Assembly (NCBI GenBank): GCA_913041025.1
Contig: CAJWGQ010000108.1
Coordinates: forward strand, 1 to 9,520
Length of the DNA stretch: 9,520 bases
Source of the DNA: an uncultured Gammaproteobacteria bacterium
GTDB taxonomy: Bacteria > Pseudomonadota > Gammaproteobacteria > Pseudomonadales > Azotimanducaceae_A
Reading direction: 5' to 3'
Position numbers and translations under genes: made by a program. The notes under the pieces are model-generated. The model was not told the DNA's origin. It worked only from the letters and a program-made list of their open reading frames with translations, and searched no databases. Of this stretch, positions 1 to 7,156 are shown piece by piece; position 1 is the stretch's first letter; each line of letters opens with the position of its first letter.

Positions 1-553
1 GAACATTAGGAACCCAATAATTGGAGTCGTATAGATCAGAGTAATCATCCTGAAGACGATCGACAGCAATCATGGGAACGTAAGCTCCCTCGTCTTCCGC
101 CGTGGCTGGTCGCTTATAGTTACTTTGACCCGGTATCGCTTTTGGAAGCGGCCGAGGTGTTAGGCCTAATGCCTGACAGAAAGTATCAACAACGCAAACT
201 GAACTGACCAAGCCAGCTATTTCGACATACTCGACATCCCCCACGCCTTCAGCGCGCAGGTTCTCAACCCATGCTCTTGAAATACGACCAGGATCGTTTA
301 CGAGCCTGTGTATTAGGTCTAGCCGAGCCTTTGGGAAGCTCGGATCGACACTATCATGCTCACCCAGAGCAGGTGATAAGCCCAGTGATCTTTTGTTTTC
401 GATACAGAATCTGCAGTCTCGGGCAGCCCGGACCTCCCTGACCACGGCGATTCGCTCCTCTCCAGACAAGATCGCGCCAGGCTTGGCCAACTCATCCCAA
501 ACCCGATCATGCGAATCGATTATGTTTTTTCGAATTTCCATAATGAACTTCAT
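1..553 (-). CDS. Carboxymuconolactone decarboxylase/AhpD-like protein (3' end outside window)
   Basis: An open frame reads leftward from ATG at 553 to the window edge without a stop, giving 184 residues of an incomplete protein. Residues 45-54 (RDCRFCIENK) carry a CxxC pair, C47 and C50, followed by a helical stretch containing EIAGLVSSVCVVDTFCQALG. This resembles the CMD/AhpD alkylhydroperoxidase-like fold, in which the cysteine pair is the redox centre. The histidine usually found shortly after the second cysteine is not obvious (IENKRSLG follows), so peroxidase activity is uncertain. No good Shine-Dalgarno sequence precedes ATG 553, and the in-frame ATG four codons later (541) is an alternative start. 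The gene diverges from the small ORF at 715. The family call is from pattern only; the frame and coding nature are more certain than the function. Confidence 0.7.
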   Translation of the reverse strand, partial: MKFIMEIRKNIIDSHDRVWDELAKPGAILSGEERIAVVREVRAARDCRFCIENKRSLGLSPALGEHDSVDPSFPKARLDLIHRLVNDPGRISRAWVENLRAEGVGDVEYVEIAGLVSSVCVVDTFCQALGLTPRPLPKAIPGQSNYKRPATAEDEGAYVPMIAVDRLQDDYSDLYDSNYWVPNV

Positions 554-714
554 GAATTGTGTTTTTACTCGCAAAGAGTAACAGATAATAGTCTCCCCTT
601 CAGATAGCAACATCAGACAGAAAAAAAGGAGACCATCGGGACTCTCGTTTTCGCTTACCAGCTTGCAATTCCATCCATCTCGACTATCGTCATAACAAAG
701 GACATGGGGGGCAC

Positions 715-963
715 ATGGCAAGACATTCTTTCGCACTGGGGTTTGCGTTCTTACTCGGTTATTTCTGTAACGATTTAACAAATTTCGGGGAAATCATTCC
801 GAAAGCCTATGCAGACCTCACCGGCATAGACTATTACGAGCTGCGAGGCGACAGGGATTTCAAGCAGGCCGTCGAATACGTTGTGGAAAACTGCGGCGTA
901 GAAGGTACCGGCTACGTGGAAGGGGATAGGCTGTACGGGTTCGAAGGCGATATACGTTGCTAA
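715..963 (+). CDS. Small exported or membrane-anchored protein of unknown function
   Basis: This ORF encodes 82 residues ending in TAA. Residues 5-18 are hydrophobic (SFALGFAFLLGYFC) after a basic MARH start, which fits an uncleaved signal anchor or a short signal peptide. The rest is acidic and soluble, with cysteines at 18, 60 and 82 and a tyrosine/glycine-rich end (GYVEGDRLYGFEGDIRC). AAAGGA lies at 697-702 and a G-run at 706-711 immediately before the start, so initiation at 715 is plausible. An ATG at 704 is out of frame. It sits 102 bp before the CoA-transferase on the same strand, so co-transcription is possible. I do not recognise the family. Its reality rests on the membrane-segment pattern, the start context and its fit in an otherwise empty gap. 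Confidence 0.6.
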   Translation: MARHSFALGFAFLLGYFCNDLTNFGEIIPKAYADLTGIDYYELRGDRDFKQAVEYVVENCGVEGTGYVEGDRLYGFEGDIRC

Positions 964-1065
964 ATAGTATAAAAACACAACCAATCCCTTAGTGTTGACC
1001 CCAATTCGTCCCTTTGTCATTTAGGTTGGCTTTACGAGAAACGATTTGAAAAACTGGGCATCAAT

Positions 1066-2232
1066 ATGGTCAGAGACAAACCCCTTAAAGGGTTAAGGGT
1101 TGCCGACTTTTCGATGGTCTATGCGGGACCCATCTGCGCTCGCATGCTCAGCGATAACGGGGCGGAGGTCACAAAAATCGAACCGCTTGGAATCGGGGAT
1201 ACTATACGCGCGAATAATAGAATCTTTTCTCATTTCAACGCTGGAAAGAAAAGCATTCAGATAGATCTTAGTAAAGAACAAGGACAGGAAATAGCTTTAA
1301 AGATTGTCGAGCAGTCTGACGTCCTTATTGAGAATTACCGACCGGGGATCATGACTCGATTTAGCCTGGATTATGAGACTCTCAAGGTACAACACCCCAA
1401 GCTAATCTATTGCTCTATTTCCGGTTTCGGCCAAACCGGACCAGATTCACAACGTGCTGCCTATGCGCCTATAGCGCATGCAGCGAGCGGTTATGACGTA
1501 TCCCACATGCGAGCACAGCTTGAGGACAATCCAAGGCCGCAGGCGTCAGGCATAATGATCGCTGATATGCTGACCGGAGCCTACGCTTATGGCGCTATCC
1601 AAACCGCTCTACTAGGCCAGATGAAATCTGGAGTTGGGGACTTTATCGATGTAACGATGCTCGAATCTAGTATGATGCTCATTCCCAGCCAACAGCAAAG
1701 CGCACAAAGACTCGACCCGCCGAGAATCGGAGGGTTCCAGCCGATCGTCACAAAAGACGGATACCTGATGATCTGCATTGTGTCGGACAAAAACCTAAGG
1801 GGTTTGTGCAAAGCGATAAACCGGCCTGACATCCTTGAAGATGAGCGCTTTATGAGAGGCAAACGACTTCTAAACATGAAAGAGTTCATCACCGAGGTTG
1901 AACTGTGGTCCTCCCAGCGAGCTCTCATAGAGTGCGAAAAAATTTTAAATAGCCAAGGGGTCCCCTATTCGCGTTATAGGCCACCCGAGGATCTCTTTAC
2001 TGATCCTCAACTCACGCATCGAGATGCCTTCCAGAAAATGCAGGACGAAGATGGCGATTACTGGATACAGAACCCCCCTTTTCAGTTCGATTCCTTTAGT
2101 AACTCTACTTCTTCTTCATTTCCTAAATCTGGAGAACACACAAACGAAATTCTTGAGCATTCTCTGCATTTTACAAGGAAACAGATAGAGCAATTCCACG
2201 AAGATCAGGTAGTCGGATCTTCTCAAAAATAA
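1066..2232 (+). CDS. CaiB/BaiF family class III CoA-transferase
   Basis: The 388-residue product matches the usual length of family III CoA-transferases, which move CoA between carboxylic acids through an enzyme-bound aspartyl anhydride. Family hallmarks are present. The N-terminus has LKGLRVADFSMVYAGPICARMLSDNGAEVTKIEP (residues 7-40, cited in part), then VLIENYRPG near 86-94 and YCSISGFGQTGP near 115-126. ADMLTGAYAYG near 166-176 carries the expected catalytic aspartate at D167. The C-terminal region ends with the typical GEHTNEIL segment. The protein is cytosolic. A TTGACC element at 995-1000 could be a -35 box but has no convincing -10, and the Shine-Dalgarno sequence is weak. It converges with the dioxygenase gene at 2300-3493. 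The substrate cannot be assigned; family members act on many acids (formyl, carnitine, succinyl, aromatic and bile acids). Confidence 0.93.
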   Translation: MVRDKPLKGLRVADFSMVYAGPICARMLSDNGAEVTKIEPLGIGDTIRANNRIFSHFNAGKKSIQIDLSKEQGQEIALKIVEQSDVLIENYRPGIMTRFSLDYETLKVQHPKLIYCSISGFGQTGPDSQRAAYAPIAHAASGYDVSHMRAQLEDNPRPQASGIMIADMLTGAYAYGAIQTALLGQMKSGVGDFIDVTMLESSMMLIPSQQQSAQRLDPPRIGGFQPIVTKDGYLMICIVSDKNLRGLCKAINRPDILEDERFMRGKRLLNMKEFITEVELWSSQRALIECEKILNSQGVPYSRYRPPEDLFTDPQLTHRDAFQKMQDEDGDYWIQNPPFQFDSFSNSTSSSFPKSGEHTNEILEHSLHFTRKQIEQFHEDQVVGSSQK

Positions 2233-2299
2233 CGAAAGTCTTTTCTCTTTCGACTTTAAAAAACCCTCCTCAACCCATCAATTTTTTATACAGGCAAGT

Positions 2300-3493
2300 T
2301 CATTTGGCACCTCGCCCCTCGCCCTCTCTTTGCAACCTCTGCAAGGTAAAATGATCCTCTGACAAAAGATCAACATCTGCGGGACTTAGACGACCCACAT
2401 GCCGGTACTCCCCGCTCGCTAAAATATTTCTAAGCGATTGAAGCGAACCACGCGGGTCTCCTGCTCTCCCCGTTCCCTTGTTCCCAAAACCCTCCACATT
2501 CCCTAAACCACCAGTGGCCTGAAGACCAAGCCTTTGAAGCAGTTTAGGGCTCGCATTTTCGAGCACTTCTGGCTTTGTAGACAATGAGAAATTCTCCTGA
2601 CTGCGTATCCAAGGTTTCATGCTGGGCTGGACCATCACATAACGCCAGTCGTCTCCCTTGTTTATGCTTGTTCCATGGAGCATACGGCCGTCAAACATAA
2701 GGACCGTACCTGCAGGGGCCTCAACATGAATCGTCGGGGGCAGCTTGCCTACCTTGTTACCGCTCCCGACTTCTGGAATGGTCCTGTGTGAGCCAGGAAC
2801 AATCAAAGTGCCATTTCGCTCATCGACGTCTTCAAGTATGTACATGGTAGTAACATCGACTGGAGCTTCAGGAGTCTGGAAAGGGTTAATAGCACCCTGA
2901 TCCTGGTGAAGGGCCATGGGAAGACATCCAGGATAAGAAATGTTGGCTGTGAAACTGAAAACACACCATCCTTTGCGAAGTGTATCATCCAAAATCTGCT
3001 CAATGACCGGTCCGCCCTGAACTACCTCGGGGTCATGCTCAAGAAACTTTGGAAACTCCTCGCCTTTATTAATGAGACTACAGATAAGCTGAAAAGAACC
3101 AGAAAGGTAATCGATGCCAGCTATTCGCTCGGCCTCCGCCTGTTCAACCAGGCGTTGCCTTGTTCGCGTGTATTGATCTCTAGAAAGACCATCTTCCACT
3201 AAACAAAAACCCCATTCGAAGAGATCAAGGCGCAGCTGATTCAGATCCTTAGTAGGCTCAGGTAACTTATGATCTTTCCAGTAAGGATGCTTACGCGCCA
3301 CTGTCGTTTCGTAAAAACGACCCTCACCCCAGACCACCTCCTCCTGATTTAGCGGTGCCTTCATCCACGGATTCGACTCAACAATCGAGTCCACGGGCTG
3401 TCGGCTAGCTAAAAACGTTTGATAAGGACGAAAGGCTCCAGGACCTGACGCTTCTTCAACCGCTTCCTGAGTAAACTCAATGGGAACTGGCAT
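2300..3493 (-). CDS. Phytanoyl-CoA dioxygenase (PhyH)-type Fe(II)/2-oxoglutarate oxygenase, long form
   Basis: This 397-residue protein has a double-stranded beta-helix core with the iron triad visible. LHQDQG supplies H196 and D198, and MLHGTSIN supplies H273. R284 (DDWRYVM) is suited to bind the 2-oxoglutarate carboxylate. NGTLIVPGSH near 227-236 is another family signature. Such enzymes hydroxylate organic substrates while oxidising 2-oxoglutarate to succinate and CO2. Compared with typical PhyH proteins it has an extra N-terminal segment of about 85 residues and a C-terminal tail of about 90 containing GEYRHVGRLSP. Both extensions recur in the protein at 7244-8479, its paralogue. A strong GAGGAGGGG ribosome-binding site three bases before ATG 3493 fixes the start. 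It lies downstream of the fused dioxygenase gene but beyond a probable terminator. The substrate is unknown. Confidence 0.9.
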   Translation of the reverse strand: MPVPIEFTQEAVEEASGPGAFRPYQTFLASRQPVDSIVESNPWMKAPLNQEEVVWGEGRFYETTVARKHPYWKDHKLPEPTKDLNQLRLDLFEWGFCLVEDGLSRDQYTRTRQRLVEQAEAERIAGIDYLSGSFQLICSLINKGEEFPKFLEHDPEVVQGGPVIEQILDDTLRKGWCVFSFTANISYPGCLPMALHQDQGAINPFQTPEAPVDVTTMYILEDVDERNGTLIVPGSHRTIPEVGSGNKVGKLPPTIHVEAPAGTVLMFDGRMLHGTSINKGDDWRYVMVQPSMKPWIRSQENFSLSTKPEVLENASPKLLQRLGLQATGGLGNVEGFGNKGTGRAGDPRGSLQSLRNILASGEYRHVGRLSPADVDLLSEDHFTLQRLQREGEGRGAK

Positions 3494-3496
3494 TTT

Positions 3497-3505
3497 CCCC
3501 TCCTC
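3497..3505 (-). promoter_or_regulatory. Strong ribosome-binding site for the dioxygenase starting at 3493
   Basis: On the minus strand the sequence GAGGAGGGG sits three bases upstream of ATG 3493. It is a near-ideal match to the 16S anti-Shine-Dalgarno sequence and supports this start and efficient translation. The neighbouring fused dioxygenase, in contrast, has no clear site. Confidence 0.75.
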
Positions 3506-3611
3506 TCAAATAAAAAAACCAATCGGCAATTTGTTATTTTTCATAAGTCCACGAAAACAGTTTAGCCGGGAAATTAATCAAGAGTACAGCTCACCTCCAA
3601 CTCGAAACAAT

Positions 3612-3638
3612 AAAAAAGTACAGGGACAATCACCTGTA
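3612..3638 (-). terminator. Probable intrinsic terminator after the fused dioxygenase gene
   Basis: Read on the minus strand, TACAGG (3638-3633) pairs with CCTGTA (3624-3619) across an 8-base loop. After one C comes a run of six T (3617-3612). It starts about 30 bases past the stop codon at 3669. The 6-bp stem is only moderately stable, so termination may be partial and the downstream dioxygenase at 2300-3493 may still receive read-through. A separate promoter for that gene is expected but I could not pick a convincing one. Confidence 0.5.
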
Positions 3639-3668
3639 AACAGCCATCGACTGAAAGAAAATTCAAAA

Positions 3669-4853
3669 TCAATAAGCGAATTGATCAACCCGACAGGCTG
3701 CTTGGCTCAACCCTTTACCTCTCACAATAGTGGGATCTAGCCATCGATTAGTCGCTTCTAGCAACCAGTCCATACTGAGATTGTGCTGGGGAAGATTCGA
3801 TACAGGAAGCCAGACACCCTCATACCCGACCGGGAAACCATTGTCGTTAAAACTATACCCATAAACGCGAGCAAGCCCTTCGCCCTCTACATAATCTCCA
3901 ATGTAGGACAACCAGGGGGTCTGAATCTTTACCTGCTCCCGAAGATACTGCTGACACGGACCAATATAGTTACCCAGATCCCAATCAGGTATTACTCTTT
4001 CGTCAAATGCTGTCCCCCCGGGCAACCCAAGCCGGTCACCACTCCGCACTAAAAATATCTCCATCTCATCCTTTTCTCGAGTAAGGATCGCTCTCGTTGT
4101 CTTTACCTCTAAAGCACTGTGAGCCGGGATAAGTTTTCGGTTCTTCTCTTGCAAAGTATTTGCTACATCATCGTGAAATAAATAATAACCAGTAGCAGGA
4201 GGACATGATGACGCCGCATATTTGTTAAAGAGCCCTACCCGATGCTGACTAGACCGGTTTGGGTCTGCTCGATGCCAAAGGTGCATGTTCATCAAAAGAA
4301 GATCCCCTCTTTCGAGCCCCGGATCAATGAATTCATCCGGTCCTGGTTTAACAGCGGGGTCAACCTCGAGACAAGGACCCGAGCCCTCATGTACTCGTTC
4401 AGCTCTATGAGAACCGGGCGCCAAATACAAAGGACCGGTGTATTGATCAAAATCGCAGAACGGGACGATTGTAAAAATCCAGCGCATAGAACTGCCCACA
4501 GGCCGCCACCTTTTATAGTCATGATGGGCCGGCAAGCCAGATCCTTCGGGGGTCCGATCGTAGATCACGTAAGCTGTTAACACGGGATCTTCCTCCAGCA
4601 AATCTCGGGCAGCATCGACAATCACTTCGTTCTCAATGATGAACCCCAAATCGGGGTCTCTGGGTGATTGAGTGGCTAACGTATATCTACCCGGCGCTGG
4701 GTATATAGGAGCGTTCGGATCCAGCGTTCCATCAAGCGGAGGATTATTGGCTACGCCTCTCTCAAGACGTTTAATGTCGTCTTCGTCAATGACGCCTTTC
4801 AAGACCAGGAACCCTTCTTTTTCAAATCGGTCAATTTGTATCTGAGTGAGCAT
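3669..4853 (-). CDS. PhyH-type Fe(II)/2-oxoglutarate oxygenase fused to a Nudix-like C-terminal domain
   Basis: The product is 394 residues. Residues 1-235 form a short-type PhyH oxygenase: FEKEGFLVLKG at 10-20, the HxD iron motif in LPAHHDYKRW (H110, D112), LAPGSHR near 144-150, the distal histidine in MHLWHRADPNR (H194) and R205 for 2-oxoglutarate. From about 248 to 350 the sequence changes to a Nudix-like fold: a strand TTRAILTREKDEMEIFLVR, then LGLPGG (275-280), an insertion, and a helix YLREQVKI (303-310). This helix keeps the RE pair (R305, E306) but lacks the EE metal ligands, so nucleotide hydrolysis is doubtful. It is divergent in sequence from the two long oxygenases nearby. The start ATG 4853 has a poor Shine-Dalgarno sequence. 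It is divergent from the DUF1330 gene. The oxygenase call is secure; the Nudix call is moderate. Confidence 0.87.
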   Translation of the reverse strand: MLTQIQIDRFEKEGFLVLKGVIDEDDIKRLERGVANNPPLDGTLDPNAPIYPAPGRYTLATQSPRDPDLGFIIENEVIVDAARDLLEEDPVLTAYVIYDRTPEGSGLPAHHDYKRWRPVGSSMRWIFTIVPFCDFDQYTGPLYLAPGSHRAERVHEGSGPCLEVDPAVKPGPDEFIDPGLERGDLLLMNMHLWHRADPNRSSQHRVGLFNKYAASSCPPATGYYLFHDDVANTLQEKNRKLIPAHSALEVKTTRAILTREKDEMEIFLVRSGDRLGLPGGTAFDERVIPDWDLGNYIGPCQQYLREQVKIQTPWLSYIGDYVEGEGLARVYGYSFNDNGFPVGYEGVWLPVSNLPQHNLSMDWLLEATNRWLDPTIVRGKGLSQAACRVDQFAY

Positions 4854-4909
4854 CTAAGTCAGCCAAAATTTTTACCAATCACTTAATCCTACACCCATAA
4901 TTAACTGAA

Positions 4910-4938
4910 GTTACAATCTGAGTTTGTTCCCCTTTCAA
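4910..4938 (-). promoter_or_regulatory. Candidate sigma-70 promoter for the fused dioxygenase gene
   Basis: On the minus strand TTGAAA (4938-4933, five of six to the -35 consensus) is followed after 17 bases by TGTAAC (4915-4910, four of six to the -10). This would leave a leader of about 50 bases before ATG 4853. On the plus strand a TATATT at 4956-4961 could serve the DUF1330 gene, but its -35 match is poor. The call rests on pattern alone. Confidence 0.35.
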
Positions 4939-4998
4939 CAAATCTCTGCTTTGCTTATATTTAATCAATTCAATAAAAAAAGAGACGCGATTTAGACA

Positions 4999-5286
4999 AT
5001 GAGTGCCTACATCATCGCAAAGATCCAAATCAAAGATCGCGAAATTTATGCAAAGTATGGGGAAGGCTTTATGCCAATATTTGAAAAGCACGGAGGGGAG
5101 CTTTTGAGCGTCGACGAGACGCCAACAGTCCTCGAGGGTTCTTGGCCAGAGACACGAACTGTGATCGCAAGATTCAAAGATAGGGAGGCCGCTCTAAAAT
5201 GGTATCAATCAGAAGAGTATCAAGAGCTCGTTCAATATCGCTTACAAGCGTCGACAGCAGACGTCATCATTACCCAGGGAATCTAA
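4999..5286 (+). CDS. DUF1330 domain-containing protein
   Basis: This 95-residue protein covers one complete DUF1330 domain, a ferredoxin-like alpha-beta fold of the dimeric alpha-beta barrel type. Recognisable parts are YIIAKIQIKDREIYAKY at 4-20, HGGELLSVDE at 31-40, VLEGSWPETRTVIARF near 44-59, DREAALKWYQSEEYQEL at 61-77 and the closing ADVIITQG. The family's biochemical role is not established; these proteins are usually cytosolic and often sit beside catabolic genes. No signal peptide is visible. The Shine-Dalgarno sequence is weak (AGAGAC, poorly spaced), but the N-terminus matches the family start, so ATG 4999 is likely correct. It is divergent from the fused dioxygenase and convergent with the secreted-protein gene, with a strong hairpin between the two stop codons. 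Confidence 0.92.
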   Translation: MSAYIIAKIQIKDREIYAKYGEGFMPIFEKHGGELLSVDETPTVLEGSWPETRTVIARFKDREAALKWYQSEEYQELVQYRLQASTADVIITQGI

Positions 5287-5321
5287 AAAAATATCATCTC
5301 TTATTCTCTTGAAGAAGTAAC

Positions 5322-5345
5322 GGCGGTTCCAGAGAAGGAACCGCC
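5322..5345. terminator. Strong hairpin between convergent genes, possible bidirectional terminator
   Basis: GGCGGTTCC (5322-5330) and GGAACCGCC (5337-5345) form a perfect 9-bp, GC-rich stem with a 6-base loop. It lies between the stop codons of the DUF1330 gene (5286) and the minus-strand secreted-protein gene (5354). Neither strand shows a proper T-run after the stem, so it may protect 3' ends or cause partial termination rather than act as a classic intrinsic terminator. Confidence 0.6.
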
Positions 5346-5353
5346 AAACGCAA

Positions 5354-6136
5354 TTATCTCCAGGGCCTATTAGGTTTATTAATAATATTAACATTAAAAA
5401 TATTTCGGTCAGCGCAATCGGCGTAGGCCTGAATATACTCCCTGCGTATCATCCCCAAATCACCATTAGCCTCACTATTAAGAGAGGACATTAGTGAGCC
5501 CAAACTTGTGTACCAGAGCATATTCGCAAAATCTGCACGATCAGTGCCATTGGCTACCGAAGGAACACCAGCCATCGGCCAAACAACATTCCACAAATAA
5601 TCTGCATCACCCGCCTCTGACAAGGACGCAAAGTAAGCATGCCTACTAAGCAGGGATTGCATTTCCACACCTTCTCTTCGATTACAAAATTCCACAGAGA
5701 GATAATTGGTCTCGTCCAATGTTGATTCTTCGACTAACGGATACTTTAGTTTGCTTCCATAGATCGCCACCTTACAGTCTGCGACTGAGTCAATGGCTTT
5801 CTGACTGGGACCCCCCGTCGATTCGTACTCTTTTAATACTTCAGCCATGTAGTCGAAAGGTGCAAAATTCAACCAGTAAAAATCGTAATTATCACGTATA
5901 TCAAACATTGGGGTCAGTTCGGCGGTCCACCCATTGTAATTTGTTTCTTTCTTCCACTTTCTCCAGGTAGAAAGAGCTTTGTTCACAGAGGCCATGTCCT
6001 TTCCCTCTTTCAAGGAGCAATAGTGAACCTGCATGGCAACGGCCGGATTTGAATCGCTTGCATGATCATCGGCAACCGTGTTCGCAGTAATCATCCATAA
6101 GGTGGATATCAGAACCGATTTCAAAAATATGTTCAT
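5354..6136 (-). CDS. Secreted protein with two repeated dabb-like modules, function unknown
   Basis: From ATG 6136 the product is 260 residues. A signal peptide (MNIFLKSVLISTLWMITANTVA, about 1-22) precedes a mature start at DDHASD, so the protein is probably periplasmic. An upstream in-frame TTG at 6142 could also serve, because GGAG lies 5 bases before TTG and 11 before ATG. The mature part looks like a tandem duplication. Residues 35-121 begin VHYCSLKEGKDM and end SVADC; residues 146-241 begin VEFCNRREGVEM and end AYADC. Both halves have an aromatic-rich centre (DFYWLNFAPF; ADFANMLWYTS). Cysteines C40/C121 and C151/C241 occupy matching places. The fold is guessed to be ferredoxin-like. A related gene lies divergently at 6386. 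No catalytic motif was identified. Confidence 0.82.
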   Translation of the reverse strand: MNIFLKSVLISTLWMITANTVADDHASDSNPAVAMQVHYCSLKEGKDMASVNKALSTWRKWKKETNYNGWTAELTPMFDIRDNYDFYWLNFAPFDYMAEVLKEYESTGGPSQKAIDSVADCKVAIYGSKLKYPLVEESTLDETNYLSVEFCNRREGVEMQSLLSRHAYFASLSEAGDADYLWNVVWPMAGVPSVANGTDRADFANMLWYTSLGSLMSSLNSEANGDLGMIRREYIQAYADCADRNIFNVNIINKPNRPWR

Positions 6137-6291
6137 CGTCAATTATTCTCCATTTAATTATTTTTTTTTCGAAGCCCCTTGAGCCCCAACCACCCGTAGG
6201 CGAGCAACAAAATCTATTCGCAAACAGCCAGGTTAGGACTTCGGTTGCCTAGAACTACGCTAAAACAAGTCCCAAGTAAACCGTTCTCAAA

Positions 6292-6320
6292 TTGTTATTC
6301 GCTCCTTTTATCATGATAGT
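6292..6320 (+). promoter_or_regulatory. Candidate promoter for the secreted-protein gene at 6386
   Basis: TTGTTA (6292-6297) and GATAGT (6315-6320) are spaced by 17 bases, each matching four of six consensus positions. The leader would be about 60 bases and contains a small inverted repeat, AAGCCT (6330-6335) with AGGCTT (6343-6348), which could be a leader hairpin. The gap from 6137 to 6385 holds no gene that I can see and must carry promoters for both divergent genes. Confidence 0.3.
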
Positions 6321-6385
6321 CTCCGAATCAAGCCTCATAACAAGGCTTCTTTGCAAACAACAAAAACAAACGGAAGAACGCAGTA

Positions 6386-7156
6386 ATGATCAAAAAATTT
6401 CTTAACCTAATTGTTGGCTCGACCATCGTCTTTTTCAGCAGCTTTTCGCTTGCAGATGACCATACCCAAAACTACTTCGTTGAGACAATTCCGATGAGCT
6501 TAATTGGCGAATCGAATCTGGAGGATTTACTCAATACGGGAAAACCCTTTAGGAGTTGGATGGAAAATGGTGGAACAAACTACAGCGTCTACCTAATGGT
6601 TCCCTGGGCCGTAGATAAATCTGCAGCAGGCTCGCAAACTGACTGGGACGTCATCTGGGCAGGCTTTTCACCAACAGTGCAAGACTACTCAAAAACCATG
6701 GAGTACTACTTAAACAACGGAGACGAGATCGATTCGATCTACAACGGAATGAGATCTTTTGATACAAGGTCGATGGCCATGGGTAGAACTATTTTTCAAG
6801 GAACTGAGCCTTCTGGAGAAACCGGCGTCGCGCTATTCAGGACCTGTTCTCTCAACAAGAACAAATCCATAGAAAATGCTGAAAGCGCGATGAAAGGAAT
6901 GGCGTCGGCACTCAAAAGTGCGGGGTCACAAGGAAGTTCTCATATCTGGATGCCAGGACCAGGATCGACTCAGGCACAACAGGGTACCTTTCTTTCGGTG
7001 CGCACATTCCCTTCAATCAGTGCCTGGTCAGAGTCTTTCGCCGCCTATGGAAATGGGGACTTCTCAAAGGAAGAGCGGGCCGCAAGAGCCACTTCAGACT
7101 GTTCTCCTATGAGAATGTATCTAACCTATCCTCACTACATAGTAACTGCTAATTAG
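6386..7156 (+). CDS. Secreted protein related to the divergent neighbour, function unknown
   Basis: The 256-residue product starts with a clear signal peptide (MIKKFLNLIVGSTIVFFSSFSLA, 1-23) and a predicted mature end DDHTQNY, almost the same cleavage context as the divergent gene (VA|DDHASD). GGAAG about nine bases before ATG 6386 is a usable ribosome-binding site. Two modules can be drawn: residues 30-133, with FRSWMENGGTNYSVYLMVPW and DWDVIWAGFSPTVQDYSKTM, and residues 147-246. The second module keeps a cysteine pair, C154 (FRTCSLNKNKS) and C239 (TSDC), placed like the pairs in the neighbour. The first module has no cysteines. The likely location is the periplasm or outside the cell. I recognise no enzyme motif; a small-molecule-binding or dabb-like role is only a guess. 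It converges with the dioxygenase at 7244-8479. Confidence 0.82.
   Translation: MIKKFLNLIVGSTIVFFSSFSLADDHTQNYFVETIPMSLIGESNLEDLLNTGKPFRSWMENGGTNYSVYLMVPWAVDKSAAGSQTDWDVIWAGFSPTVQDYSKTMEYYLNNGDEIDSIYNGMRSFDTRSMAMGRTIFQGTEPSGETGVALFRTCSLNKNKSIENAESAMKGMASALKSAGSQGSSHIWMPGPGSTQAQQGTFLSVRTFPSISAWSESFAAYGNGDFSKEERAARATSDCSPMRMYLTYPHYIVTAN

Noticed and set aside
319..581. Open frames on both strands inside the AhpD-like gene region
   Set aside because: They overlap a longer frame with clear family resemblance and show no recognisable motif of their own.
591..633. Inverted repeat GTCTCC and GGAGAC upstream of the small ORF
   Set aside because: The arms are six bases with a loop of over 30 bases, which is expected by chance.
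1587..1928. A 113-residue minus-strand frame inside the CoA-transferase gene
   Set aside because: It is antisense to a well-supported gene, has low-complexity basic composition and no start signal.
2233..2257. Hairpin CGAAAG/CTTTCG or AAAGTC/GACTTT after the CoA-transferase, considered as a terminator
   Set aside because: The two pairings compete, the stems are short and AT-rich, and neither strand has a T-run directly after the stem.
4242..4580. A 112-residue plus-strand frame inside the fused dioxygenase gene
   Set aside because: It lies antisense to conserved dioxygenase residues and has no domain-like pattern.
6330..6348. Leader hairpin AAGCCT/AGGCTT as an attenuator or riboswitch
   Set aside because: A 6-bp stem alone is too little; no leader peptide, alternative pairing or riboswitch core was seen.
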